Source of the DNA: Rhizobium sp. BK650
GTDB lineage: Bacteria > Pseudomonadota > Alphaproteobacteria > Rhizobiales > Rhizobiaceae
DNA: 64,000 nt
NCBI RefSeq assembly: GCF_014195325.1
Contig: NZ_JACIBK010000009.1
Span: forward strand, 86,615-150,614
Direction of reading: 5' to 3'
Shown: one piece after another, positions 28,245 through 37,532 of the stretch
Layout of the letters: each line of letters starts with the position of its first letter
Position numbering within the stretch: position 1 is the first letter of the stretch
Program-made: the position numbers and the translations under genes
The notes under the pieces: model-generated
Told to the model about the DNA's origin: nothing
The model's input: only the letters and a program-made list of their open reading frames with translations
Database searches by the model: none

Positions 28245-31200
28245 TCAGCCTGGCTGCAGTCGCCAGGTCCGGATTTCAAACGGCATGATGTCGGCAGGGC
28301 CTGCACGTTCAATCGGCTCTTCAAGGATGTTCAGCGGTTCCGAAGACTTCCACCCGGATGGCAGGGCAAGCGAAAGCTGCCCGCGGCGGCCTGCCGGCTC
28401 GTAAAGCCGCAGGATAAGGCCCTCTCCATCCTCCGCCGGTTTCAGCCCCGAAAAGGCGACCGGGATGCCCTTCACGCCGAGTGGCGATAGCGTGCCCGCC
28501 GAAAGCCGGCTTGCCTCGGTGGTAACGAGCGGCTGATTGAGATCGATCGCTTCCTCAAGAACATCGCCTTCATGCCAGGCGCCTTCATGCGGCATCAGCG
28601 CATAGGTAAAACTCTGCTCGCCTTCGTCGGCAAGCGGATCGGGGTAGATCGGGGAACGCACGAGGCTCATGCCGATGACATTGCCACGCGCACTATGCCC
28701 GTATTTCGCATTGTTGAGCAGAGCAACGCCAAAGCCGGGTTCGCTGAGATCAACGAACCGGTGCGCCGCGGCTTCAAACATCGCCTGCTCCCACGAGGTG
28801 TTCGTGTGCGTCTGCCGCTCGACGACGCCGTAGGCGCATTCGAAGGTGGCGGTACGGGACCGCACGGCAACCGGATTCAACGTCCTCAAGAGAGTACGCC
28901 GGTCATGCCAGTCGATCGTCGTCTCGATATCGAGCCGGCGCGCGTTGGCGCTCAGCGCATAAAGTTGGGTAACGGTCGAATTCCGGTATCGATGAACGAC
29001 GCGGATCGCGGCGCGATGCGGCCCCTGTTCGACGAGGGCAATGCTCTCCGGCGCCTCGAGGCGGACAGCTTTTTCGGCATAGTCGGCATCGACATCCCAG
29101 GCATCCCAATTGCGCGGCTTGTCGGCAGGATAAACCCAGAGCTGATTTGCTGAACCCTCGATAGCCTCCCTGCCCGTTGCCTTGTGAACAAGGCTCGAAA
29201 CGGCGCCATCCTTACCGATGACGACAGATAGGTGTTCGTTTTCAAGACTCTGCGCATCGGCTTTCAGCACGCCGGCGGGCTTCAGGGCATTGCGATCGAA
29301 GACAGCGACGGAAAGAGGCGCCACGGGATCGGCAGATGCGAGGACCGTCCCATCGGAAAGCGTCACCGTGAGTGGCCGCGGCGCAAGCGATGGGTTGACG
29401 ACAACCAGCGCATCCGTCACGCCGCCCGCCGGAAGATGAGCCGATAATCTCTTCAGAGCCTCGGCCTGCTGCGCCTTGGCATTACCGATGACGCCGTCGA
29501 GCTCCTGTTCTGCATCGATATAGACCTCGCGGATGCTCGAGCCCGGCAGGATGTCATGGAACTCGTTCTTCAGGACGACCCGCCAATCCGCTTCCAGGCT
29601 TTCCGGCTTGCCGGCACCCATCAGATGCGCAAGTGAAGCGATCGTCTCCGCCGTAATCAGTGCCCGCTCGGCCTGGCGGTGCTTGCGCTTGACGCCGCTT
29701 TGAGACGTCAGGGTCGCACGGTGTAGTTCGAGATAGATTTCACCGTCCCATACCGGAAGCTCTTTTTCCTCCGCGGTACGGTGGGCCTTTTCATAAAAGC
29801 CCTTCACTGTGCCCCAACGTGCCTTGGGGATCGCCGGGAAATCGCGCAACTGTACCTCGCGTTCGACCATTTCCGGTGTCACGCCGCCACCGCCATCGCC
29901 GTAACCGACTGCGAGCAGCGATGTGTCGTGCTGCGTCTTGCCGCGGAAATTCTTCCAGGTCGGCACGAAGCAATCCGGTTGCACAAAACCGTTGTAGCCT
30001 TGCATCGGATTGTCGAATGTATGGGTCAGCACCTTGCTTCCATCCAGCCCCCTCCACCAGAAAAGATCGGATGGGATGTGATTTGTCTCGCTCCAGTTCA
30101 CCTTGATGGTGAAGAAACTGTCGATCCCGCCGAGCTTCAAAATCTGCGGCAAGGCACCCGAAAAGCCGAAGCAATCCGGCAGCCAGCAAACCGTGTGGCG
30201 CAGGCCGAAATGTTTTTCGAAATAGCGCTGCCCGTAGAGCACCTGCCGCGCAAGGCTTTCCCCGGTCGGCATATTAGTGTCAGGCTCGACCCACATGCCG
30301 CCGACGGTTTCCCACTTGCCCTCGGCGACCTTCTTCTTGATGCGTTCGAGAAGCTCGGGATCGTCCTCTTCCATCTGCGCATAATAATGGGCGGTCGATT
30401 GATTGAAGCGGAAGTCGTCCGACCTCTCCATCAAAGACAGAGCAGTATGGAAGGTGCGGCGCATCTTCCGTCGCGTTTCACGATAGGGCCAGAGCCAGGC
30501 AAGATCGATATGAGCATGGCCGGTAAGCAGCAACTCGCCATTCGGCGGAAAACGCTTCTGAAGCTCCTTCAGTCGAACGATCAGCTGATCATAGGCTTGA
30601 GCAGCCGAGGCGCTCTGCGCTTCAGTCAAGCCGGCGGGATTTTCCTGAAGTTCCGGCAGTTCCCAGATTTTTTGCTGCATGACCGCGCCGGATGTGCGCG
30701 AAATATAACGTAAGGTGTCCGACGGCCAGTCGAGGCCGCGCAACGCCTGTTCGGCCGCATCGATCAGATGTGGCACGACTTCATGGCTTTCGAGTACGGC
30801 GGCGGCCTCGCCGATCTGCCGCAACAGGAGGTGCAATTCGTGGACGCGCTCATCCAGCCAGATCAGTCGCGCCTTGTTGAGCCGCGGCGCCCGGTTGGGT
30901 TCGCCGAAGGGAAAGCGGGCAACGCTTTCGGTCGTAATCGAGAATTCTCTGTCTTTCAGCGGGAATTCCTGGTGGTAGGGGTCGAGCCCGAATGTCTCTG
31001 TCTGGCCGCCGGAATAGCGCAATGTGATCAAGCTTTCGCCGCCGAGATCGAGCTGCAGCCGAACCTCCTCGATCGGCCAGTCGCTCGGCACCTTCGCCGA
31101 TGCCGCAAAACGGACCGTACCGTTTCGGTGCGGCCAGTCCTGATGATGAGCGATCGGCTCGCCGTCAAAGGTCCAGCCGTCGACCAGAGTGCTTTGCCTG

Positions 31201-31271
31201 TCGCGCCAGTGGGTGAGCTCGGCGGTACGGACCTTCAGACGGTCGAGGCGTTGGGCGATGGTGAGAGACAT
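28245..31271 (-). CDS. GH38 alpha-mannosidase
   Basis: 1008 residues. The metal site HAHIDLAWLWPYRETRR is at residues 252 onward (HxHxD zinc ligands), the nucleophile is probably D366 in WLPDCFGFSGALPQ, and NEFHDILPGSSIREVY gives another active-site His. GH38 enzymes remove alpha-linked mannose using Zn2+. No signal peptide, so it acts on imported or recycled substrate in the cytoplasm. Start 31271 has AGGACC upstream and matches the family; an in-frame start at 31370 is unlikely. Its promoter carries the same element as the sugar ABC operon at 36149, which strongly suggests a common regulator and pathway. Confidence 0.92.
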   Translation of the reverse strand: MSLTIAQRLDRLKVRTAELTHWRDRQSTLVDGWTFDGEPIAHHQDWPHRNGTVRFAASAKVPSDWPIEEVRLQLDLGGESLITLRYSGGQTETFGLDPYHQEFPLKDREFSITTESVARFPFGEPNRAPRLNKARLIWLDERVHELHLLLRQIGEAAAVLESHEVVPHLIDAAEQALRGLDWPSDTLRYISRTSGAVMQQKIWELPELQENPAGLTEAQSASAAQAYDQLIVRLKELQKRFPPNGELLLTGHAHIDLAWLWPYRETRRKMRRTFHTALSLMERSDDFRFNQSTAHYYAQMEEDDPELLERIKKKVAEGKWETVGGMWVEPDTNMPTGESLARQVLYGQRYFEKHFGLRHTVCWLPDCFGFSGALPQILKLGGIDSFFTIKVNWSETNHIPSDLFWWRGLDGSKVLTHTFDNPMQGYNGFVQPDCFVPTWKNFRGKTQHDTSLLAVGYGDGGGGVTPEMVEREVQLRDFPAIPKARWGTVKGFYEKAHRTAEEKELPVWDGEIYLELHRATLTSQSGVKRKHRQAERALITAETIASLAHLMGAGKPESLEADWRVVLKNEFHDILPGSSIREVYIDAEQELDGVIGNAKAQQAEALKRLSAHLPAGGVTDALVVVNPSLAPRPLTVTLSDGTVLASADPVAPLSVAVFDRNALKPAGVLKADAQSLENEHLSVVIGKDGAVSSLVHKATGREAIEGSANQLWVYPADKPRNWDAWDVDADYAEKAVRLEAPESIALVEQGPHRAAIRVVHRYRNSTVTQLYALSANARRLDIETTIDWHDRRTLLRTLNPVAVRSRTATFECAYGVVERQTHTNTSWEQAMFEAAAHRFVDLSEPGFGVALLNNAKYGHSARGNVIGMSLVRSPIYPDPLADEGEQSFTYALMPHEGAWHEGDVLEEAIDLNQPLVTTEASRLSAGTLSPLGVKGIPVAFSGLKPAEDGEGLILRLYEPAGRRGQLSLALPSGWKSSEPLNILEEPIERAGPADIMPFEIRTWRLQPG

Positions 31272-31377
31272 GGCAGGTCCTATCGGAAAACAAGCAAACT
31301 GACGGGCGGGGAGAAAATAGGCGCGCAATAGGCCGCAGGCACCGCCCCCTCTCCTCCAACCGGGGCGCATGTCATCC

Positions 31378-31407
31378 TTAGATTAAGTAACTTTGTTTTG
31401 CAGTCAA
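31378..31407 (-). promoter_or_regulatory. Promoter with candidate ROK operator, copy A (for alpha-mannosidase)
   Basis: Read on the minus strand, TTGAC is followed after 7 bases by CAAAGTTACTTAATCTAA. This gives a -35 box, a 16-base spacer and TAATCT as the -10 box, with a central AAGT-N-ACTT dyad. It lies 107 bp upstream of the alpha-mannosidase ATG. 26 of 30 bases are identical to the element at 36043-36072. Confidence 0.75.
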
Positions 31408-31524
31408 GCGCGCAGACGCCTCGTATCATCCGTGGGCGCTAATTTAGATAGGCGATCGCACCGGCCTGCGGTAGAATGGCGCCAAAGTCGCCAATTCCAG
31501 CCCGGTCATGGCGGTGGCAAATCG

Positions 31525-33309
31525 ATGAGACAGAGATTAGCAGCAGTCCTAGCGGCCGACATGGCAGGCTATAGCCGACTGATGGAAGCGGACGAAGCAG
31601 GCACGCTCGCCCGCCTCAGAACGCACCGGATAGAGTTGATCGATCCTGCCATCGCCAAGAACGAGGGCCGCATCATCAAGACGACGGGCGACGGCATGCT
31701 GGTGGAATTCCAAAGCGTGACCGACGCTGTGAGATGCGCCTTGGAAATCCAGCAGCGCATGAAGCGGCGCAATTCCGACGTGCCGCAGGATCGACGGATC
31801 GAATTCCGGATCGGCATCAATGTCGGCGATATCATTTTCGACGACGATGACATTTTCGGCGATGGTGTGAATATTGCCGCGCGCGTCGAACAACTGGCCG
31901 ATGTCGGAGGCATCTGCATCACAGCCGCAGTGGCGACGCAAATTGCCGACCGCCTCGAAGTGGCTATCGAGGACCTTGGCGAGAAGGCACTGAAGAATAT
32001 CAGCCGTCCGGTTCACCTTTACCGGGTGGGGGTGGACGACACCGTCCTGGCGCCCACGGCGGATGCCGCGGACGGCAAGCGGTCCGCTTCCAAACCCACG
32101 ATCGTCGTTCTGCCCTTCAATAACATGAGCGGCGATCCCGAGCAGGAGTTCTTTGCGGACGGCCTGACTGAGGATATCCTTACCGAACTGTCGCGCCGCC
32201 ACGAACTCTTCGTCATCTCGCGCAACTCCAGCTTCGTCTACAAGAACCAACCCGTCAATGTGCGCGAGGTGGCCGACAAGCTCGGCGCGCAGTACCTGGT
32301 CGAAGGCAGCGTACGGAAAATCGGCGACAGGGTGCGTGTCACGGTCCAGTTGATCGATGCGGTCAACGATGCCCATGTCTGGGCGGACAAATACGACCGC
32401 AAACTCGATGACATTTTCGCCATCCAGGACGAGGTGACCGCCGCGATCGCTGCCACGCTTCCTGGGCGCGTCGAGGCGGCCCAGCGAGACCAACTCGCCC
32501 GCACGAAGCCGGCAAACATGGCCGCTTACGAATGCGCGCTCGCGGCCAAGGTGCTGCATCATCGAAGCAGCGCCGCGGACAATGCGCAAGCCCAGGCGCT
32601 GATCGACAGGGCCATCAAACTCGACCCTGGCTATGCGCATGCCCATGCCTGGCGGGCTTGTATCCTCGGGCAGGCGTGGGTGAACGACTGGTGCCGTGAC
32701 AAGGATGCGACCTGGGCGCAAGTAAATTCCGAGCTGGAGCGGGCGCTTGCGCTCGACGACAACGACGCCGACGTGCATCGCATTCTCGCCGCGGTCAGTG
32801 TGAACAACAACCAGCTGACGACCGCACGCTATCATCAGGAGCGCGCCCTCTCGCTCAACCCCAATTACGACCTGGTGGTGGTTCAGCAGGGTGAGTTGCT
32901 GACCTGGCTCGGCCGCGCGGAAGAAGGCGTCGATTGGATCCGCAAAGCCATGCGGCTCAACCCGCATCATCCGACACGTTTTTGGAGTCACCTCGGAAAG
33001 GCCCATTTCACCGCTCGGCAATATGGCGAGGCGATCGAGGCCTTCATGCATCTTTCCGCCATGGACCACGTCCAGCACGCTTTCGTCGCTGCCTGCTATG
33101 GCTGGCTCGCCGACGATATAGCCGCATCCGCACATATGAAGCAGGTCAAGGTACTTGCGCCCGACTTCGGCATCGAGCCGTTTCTCGCCACGCTGCACTA
33201 CACTCAAGAATCCGACATCGAGCATATCCGCGAGGGGCTTATCAAGGCGGGTGCCGGCGGGTTCGCCTCAGCGGCCAGCAATCTGGAAAGACGCAGGAAC
33301 CTTGGCTGA
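31525..33309 (+). CDS. Class III adenylate/guanylate cyclase with TolB/FlgO-like and TPR domains (second copy)
   Basis: 594 residues. Cyclase domain with AADMAGYSRLMEADEAG, TGDGMLVEF and FRIGINVGDIIFDDDDIFGDG, then the TolB/FlgO-like part (IVVLPFNNMSGDPEQEFFADG) and C-terminal TPR units. Same domain order as the 4061-5944 product, so the two are paralogues. Start 31525 begins the conserved RQRLAAVLAAD stretch; an upstream in-frame start at 31393 adds unlikely sequence. Divergent from the alpha-mannosidase gene with the copy A promoter between them. Confidence 0.87.
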   Translation: MRQRLAAVLAADMAGYSRLMEADEAGTLARLRTHRIELIDPAIAKNEGRIIKTTGDGMLVEFQSVTDAVRCALEIQQRMKRRNSDVPQDRRIEFRIGINVGDIIFDDDDIFGDGVNIAARVEQLADVGGICITAAVATQIADRLEVAIEDLGEKALKNISRPVHLYRVGVDDTVLAPTADAADGKRSASKPTIVVLPFNNMSGDPEQEFFADGLTEDILTELSRRHELFVISRNSSFVYKNQPVNVREVADKLGAQYLVEGSVRKIGDRVRVTVQLIDAVNDAHVWADKYDRKLDDIFAIQDEVTAAIAATLPGRVEAAQRDQLARTKPANMAAYECALAAKVLHHRSSAADNAQAQALIDRAIKLDPGYAHAHAWRACILGQAWVNDWCRDKDATWAQVNSELERALALDDNDADVHRILAAVSVNNNQLTTARYHQERALSLNPNYDLVVVQQGELLTWLGRAEEGVDWIRKAMRLNPHHPTRFWSHLGKAHFTARQYGEAIEAFMHLSAMDHVQHAFVAACYGWLADDIAASAHMKQVKVLAPDFGIEPFLATLHYTQESDIEHIREGLIKAGAGGFASAASNLERRRNLG

Positions 33310-33672
33310 ATTTTACATCTCTCGACAATTGGCAGCGCCAGATCCTCGCAACATCGCGATAAGAAAGGCGCCGCTGATCTCAGATAGCATGCCTCTCTGG
33401 GTTACGTCCTCGCTTGCTACCGACGCTGTGGTTTCGAGATTCTGCCAAAGCGGGACGAGGACAGCTTACTTCCCGCGATCCATACTTCGCCGCGCCTGCA
33501 TACCTCGGGCGAAAGAGGACTGACCGAAACGAAGGGGCTATCGCGGATCGGCAAACTATCGTGATATGTCGGCAATATGCCATGGGCACCCTTCAAAATT
33601 ACCTGTTGAATTCAATGGCCCAATTCGTACCCTCCGCAAGGTGTGTCGGCGCATATCATAGGGAAGACGATC
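33310..33672. other. Intergenic stretch without recognised content
   Basis: About 360 bases between the second cyclase gene and a ROK regulator gene. ORFs within it on both strands show no family features and no copy of the 31378/36043 promoter element was found. AGGGAAG near 33662 serves as ribosome-binding site of the ROK gene. Confidence 0.4.
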
Positions 33673-34809
33673 ATGCGGTATCTTCGATCCGGGCCGCGGC
33701 GACGTCAGCCAGAGGAAACCGCCGTTGCGCGGGGTAAAACAATTGGTTTGCGCTCAGGGGAAATCGCCGACAGGAACATCCGTGTCATTCTGGAGGCGAT
33801 CCGCCGGCATGGTCCGTTGACCCGCATGGAACTTGGCCAGCACTCCGGGCTTACCGGTCCAGGCATCACCAATATCCTGCGCCGCCTCACCGACGAAGGC
33901 CTTATAACGTCACACCGTCGCAATGGCGCAGGCAGCGGCGCAACCGCGACCGAGTTTGCCTTGAGGCCGGATGGCGCGTTCTCGATCGGTATCAAGGTTC
34001 GCCGAAGCCGAGGCGAAGCGGTGCTGATCGATCTCAGTGGTCAGGTCCATGATCGCGAATACTTCTCTCTCGAGGCGGCAACACGCGTGGCGTCGATCCT
34101 CTCGGTCACTCAGAACATGATCAGCCGGAATGCCGGAATGCCGATCATCGGCCTGGGAATCGGCGCGAACGACTGGAGCGCAGAAGAAAGCAATGAGCTC
34201 GGTGCCGCATCGACCCTTCCCGTCAGCCAGGTCGAGTCCGAGTGCACGGCAAGTCTGCTTGCCGAGCGAACCATCGGTGCGCCTGCTCCCGAAGGCGGAT
34301 TGGCGATGATCATCATCGACGAGGATGTGCAGGCCGGCTTCCTCGTTCGCGGGATTCCCTATTCGGGCGTTCACGGACGTGCTGGCAGCATCGGCGAGAT
34401 GCTGACCGGTCCTGACAACGTCCGGCTGAACACGGTGGTCGGTTTCGGTGCTTTGCGTGCGCTCGTCGGCGAGGACGAGTTCGAGCGCCTCATAACGGGC
34501 GAGGCACCATCTTCCCCGCAATTGACGCAGTGGATCCGTGATGCCGCAAGCCACCTGCTGGACCCGATCATCGCAATGGCCGGCTTCGTCGCGCCCGGCG
34601 TCATCATGATCGGCGGCGACCTGCCGCCAAGTGTCATCGAAGCACTGATCCACCAGCTTTCCGTCGAACGACGCGACACATCCAAGCGGCCCTTCCTGAC
34701 GCCCTGGATTTCGCCGATGAAGCCGGCGAGCTTCAGCGGCGGCGGCGTGGCGCTGGGGGCAGCATTGCTGCCCTTCCTCAACACCTTGCTGCCGCCGGTC
34801 TCAAGCTGA
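33673..34809 (+). CDS. ROK-family transcriptional regulator (NagC/XylR type)
   Basis: 378 residues. An N-terminal winged helix (LTRMELGQHSGLTGPGITNILRRL, in part) is followed by a ROK sugar-binding domain (FSIGIKVRRSRGEAVLIDL, VHGRAGSIGEML). The zinc-binding CxCGxxGC motif and the kinase catalytic motif are missing, as in regulator-only members. Start 33673 follows AGGGAAG; 33643 is an upstream alternative. It converges on the Gfo/Idh gene. A candidate regulator of the shared element at 31378 and 36043. Confidence 0.85.
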   Translation: MRYLRSGPRRRQPEETAVARGKTIGLRSGEIADRNIRVILEAIRRHGPLTRMELGQHSGLTGPGITNILRRLTDEGLITSHRRNGAGSGATATEFALRPDGAFSIGIKVRRSRGEAVLIDLSGQVHDREYFSLEAATRVASILSVTQNMISRNAGMPIIGLGIGANDWSAEESNELGAASTLPVSQVESECTASLLAERTIGAPAPEGGLAMIIIDEDVQAGFLVRGIPYSGVHGRAGSIGEMLTGPDNVRLNTVVGFGALRALVGEDEFERLITGEAPSSPQLTQWIRDAASHLLDPIIAMAGFVAPGVIMIGGDLPPSVIEALIHQLSVERRDTSKRPFLTPWISPMKPASFSGGGVALGAALLPFLNTLLPPVSS

Positions 34810-34824
34810 TGCCGCAACCTCGGC

Positions 34825-35871
34825 TCAGCCAAGCGCCTCATCTCTGTGGCTGGCATCAGAGGCAAGCGCCTTGTCAAGTACCTTCTGGATATTCGCCGCC
34901 CTGCGGAACGACGGTTCCTGCGTCTTGCCTGCCCTGACCGACTGCACGAAGCGCTGGTAATTGGTCTCGACCGGGTCGAAGGGAATATCGCGCCATGTCG
35001 CGGTATGAACATCTTCGCCGAGGCAGGCCCGAAGCGTCGACTTTCCGGTATCGTAGATCATCTCGATCGAACCCGTCTCGCCGTAGACCCTGAGACGCAA
35101 CTGATCCATCTGGCCGGCGGCAGTTCGCGTCGCCTGGATGGTGCCGATAGCTCCGGTTGTGAAGTCGACATTCATCGTGAAGCTGTCATTGGCATCGAGA
35201 TCATATTCGCCGATCCTGTGGCCTGGCGCCTTGTTGAAGGTTTTCAGCCGCGCGAAAACGTGGGCGACATCAAGCCCCGACCCATAGGACGCGAAGTCGA
35301 CGATATGGATGCCGATATCGCCGAGCGCCCCGTTCGAGCCATGCTTCCTGCTGAGGCGCCACAGCCATTTGCTCTCGGTTTTCCAATCGCCCCAGTGGCG
35401 GCCGACGAGCCAGCTCTGCAGGTGCGATGCCTCGACATGTCTCACCTCGCCGATCTCGCCGGCAAGGACCATCTGCCGGCCTTTCTGCAGAGCCGGAGAA
35501 TTGCGATAGGTAAAGTTGACCATGCCGACCTTGCCGGCTTTTTCGATGGCATCGGTCATTTCCATCGCCTTGACTGCATCGGTCGCAAGCGGCTTCTCGC
35601 AGAAGACATGCTTGCCCGCGGCAATTGCCTGAAGCGTCGTCGCGTGATGAACACGGTCAGGCGTGACATTGGCAACGGCGTCGAACTCGCCCCAGGCTAG
35701 CGCTTCCTCGAGCGAACTGAAGTGATTGGGAATGCCGTGCTCCGAGCAAAAGGCCGCCAGCCGCTCCGGCACCACGTCGACACCGCCGACGACGCTTACG
35801 CCGTCGATTGCCTTGAAATTTGCCGCATGCTGGTTGGCCATTCCGCCCGTGCCGAGAATGAGTAAGCGCAT
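34825..35871 (-). CDS. Gfo/Idh/MocA-family sugar dehydrogenase
   Basis: 348 residues. Rossmann NAD(P)-binding start (LLILGTGGMANQHAANF) and the family motif CEKPLATDAVKAME, with the C-terminal alpha/beta domain (GALGDIGIHIVDFASYG). These enzymes oxidise or reduce sugars and inositols with NAD(P). Start 35871 is preceded by GGAGG; the extra ATG at 35883 is less likely. Divergent from the ABC operon at 36149 and convergent with the ROK gene, so probably part of the same catabolic regulon. Confidence 0.9.
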   Translation of the reverse strand: MRLLILGTGGMANQHAANFKAIDGVSVVGGVDVVPERLAAFCSEHGIPNHFSSLEEALAWGEFDAVANVTPDRVHHATTLQAIAAGKHVFCEKPLATDAVKAMEMTDAIEKAGKVGMVNFTYRNSPALQKGRQMVLAGEIGEVRHVEASHLQSWLVGRHWGDWKTESKWLWRLSRKHGSNGALGDIGIHIVDFASYGSGLDVAHVFARLKTFNKAPGHRIGEYDLDANDSFTMNVDFTTGAIGTIQATRTAAGQMDQLRLRVYGETGSIEMIYDTGKSTLRACLGEDVHTATWRDIPFDPVETNYQRFVQSVRAGKTQEPSFRRAANIQKVLDKALASDASHRDEALG

Positions 35872-36042
35872 CTGATCCTCCATAGATGTCAGGTTCGGCT
35901 ATCCTCGCGTAGCCGGGGCAAAACCTCTCCACGCCATCGCGGATGCCGGAGTGTTCTGATTTTTTATGATCTGGAAGTGCGGTTGCGGTCCGCTAACTTG
36001 TATTGATTGTCGCCGGCATCTCAATCCTCCCAATGCTGCGGC

Positions 36043-36072
36043 TTGACATCAAATCAAAGTAACTTAATCTAA
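36043..36072 (+). promoter_or_regulatory. Promoter with candidate ROK operator, copy B (for the ABC operon)
   Basis: TTGACA, a 16-base spacer and TAATCT form a sigma-70-like promoter, overlapped by CAAAGTAACTTAATCTAA with an AAGT-A-ACTT dyad. It lies 77 bp upstream of the binding-protein ATG. It matches copy A (31378-31407, opposite strand) in 26 of 30 positions, including the 7-base gap after TTGAC. Confidence 0.75.
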
Positions 36073-36148
36073 TTAATGCAGCATGGAAATGAGGAGAGGT
36101 CAACCGACCACCAGGCTGTATCTATTTAAAATGGGGAGGAGACCCATC

Positions 36149-37447
36149 ATGAAGAGAGCGTTCGTCAGCGCGTTAGCGCTGAGTACAATGTTATTTTCAG
36201 TGCCTGCCGCATTTGCCCAGGAGCTTGCGACAAAGGACAGGATCGGCGCTGCAGATGCGCCAAAAACCCTCATCGTCCGGCTCACCAACGACAGTCCGAA
36301 TAATGCCGACCCCAACATCGCAGAGGGTTACCAAAAGCTCTTTGTCGACTTCATCAAGAAGCATCCGGACTGGAAATTGCAGATGCAGTTCATGTCCTCC
36401 GACATCGGCACGGAACAGGCCAAGATGCTGGAGCAGGCCAAGGCCGGCAATGCGCCGGATTGCGCCGCCGTCGACTCCTTCGTGCTCTCGCAGTTCATGG
36501 TCAACAAGGTGCTGGCGGATTTCACGCCCTATTTCTCGAAGGAAGAAGTCGCCGATCTCTTCCCCTTCATCCGCAGCGGCATCACCGACAAGGATCAGAC
36601 GATCCGCGCCTGGTGGTGGGATACGGATCTTCGCGTCCTCTACCGCAACAAGTCTGTCGTAGCCGATGCGCCGCAGACCTGGGATGACCTGAAGAAGGCC
36701 GCACTTGCCTCCACCAAAGAAGGCATGGAAGGCGTCCTCTTCAACGGCGGGCGCTGGGAAGGCACCACCTTCGACTGGCTGGCGAACTATTGGGCGCTCG
36801 GCGGCAAGCTGGTCGACGATTCGGGCAAGCCGGTCTTCGGCGAAGGCGAGAACAAGGAGAAATTCCTGAAGGCGCTGAACTACTTCAAGGATCTTGTCGA
36901 TTCAGGCGCGGCCCCCAAGCGCGTCACCACCATCGCTAACTACGACGACATGAACGCGGCAGCAGCAGCGGCGACAACCGCGCTCTTCATCGGCGGCAAC
37001 TGGCAATATGCGCAACTGAAGGCGACGCTCGACGAGAAGGAATTCGACAACTGGACCTTCTCACCGATCCCCGGCCCGACCGCCGATCAGCGTTCCACAG
37101 GCACCGGCGGATGGACGATCGCCTCCTTCAGCAAGGACAAAGACAAGGTGGAAATGTGCGCCAATCTTGCCCGCGAGGTCTATATGGGGCCGGCCAATGC
37201 GCTGCAGCAGCAACTGCCGACGCGCAAGTCGCTCTTCGACAAGTATGAGGTCTTCTCCACGGAAGCCAACAAGACTTTTGCCAATGCTCTAGTCAACGGT
37301 CAGGCCCGCCCCGGCGTGCCGATCTATCCCGAGATCTCCAACCAGATCCAGATCATGATGGGAGACGTGCTTTCGGGAACGAAGAAACCGGAGGAAGCCC
37401 TGGATGCCGCGTTCAGCGCAGCGATGGAGGCTTACAAGCGGCTCTGA
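36149..37447 (+). CDS. Extracellular sugar-binding protein (CUT1 family)
   Basis: 432 residues with a Sec signal (KRAFVSALALSTMLFSVPAA, cleavage after AFAQ). Family-1 binding protein. Start 36149 is directly behind GGGGAGGAGA; the in-frame ATG at 36083 is unlikely. First gene of an operon with permeases, ROK regulator, isomerase and ATPase. It shares a promoter element with the alpha-mannosidase gene, so a mannose-containing glycan or mannoside is the best guess for the ligand. Confidence 0.9.
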   Translation: MKRAFVSALALSTMLFSVPAAFAQELATKDRIGAADAPKTLIVRLTNDSPNNADPNIAEGYQKLFVDFIKKHPDWKLQMQFMSSDIGTEQAKMLEQAKAGNAPDCAAVDSFVLSQFMVNKVLADFTPYFSKEEVADLFPFIRSGITDKDQTIRAWWWDTDLRVLYRNKSVVADAPQTWDDLKKAALASTKEGMEGVLFNGGRWEGTTFDWLANYWALGGKLVDDSGKPVFGEGENKEKFLKALNYFKDLVDSGAAPKRVTTIANYDDMNAAAAAATTALFIGGNWQYAQLKATLDEKEFDNWTFSPIPGPTADQRSTGTGGWTIASFSKDKDKVEMCANLAREVYMGPANALQQQLPTRKSLFDKYEVFSTEANKTFANALVNGQARPGVPIYPEISNQIQIMMGDVLSGTKKPEEALDAAFSAAMEAYKRL

Positions 37448-37475
37448 CCGCGGGCACTTCTGACGCCTCAGATAA

Positions 37476-37504
37476 CGACGGCGCCTGACTTTGAGGCGCC
37501 GTCG
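37476..37504 (+). terminator. Strong hairpin between binding-protein and permease genes
   Basis: CGACGGCGCCT and AGGCGCCGTCG form an 11-bp perfect stem with a 7-base loop. No T-run follows, so it is more likely an mRNA-stabilising or attenuating hairpin that keeps the binding protein in excess over the membrane parts, as in the malE-malF gap of enterobacteria. Confidence 0.6.
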
Positions 37505-37532
37505 ACAGTGCCAAACCCGGACAGAGTAGCCA

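Noticed and set aside
31549..33225. 558-codon minus-strand ORF opposite the second cyclase gene
   Set aside because: It is an antisense shadow of a well-supported cyclase/TPR gene and has no family features or ribosome-binding site; GC-rich codon use makes long antisense ORFs common here.
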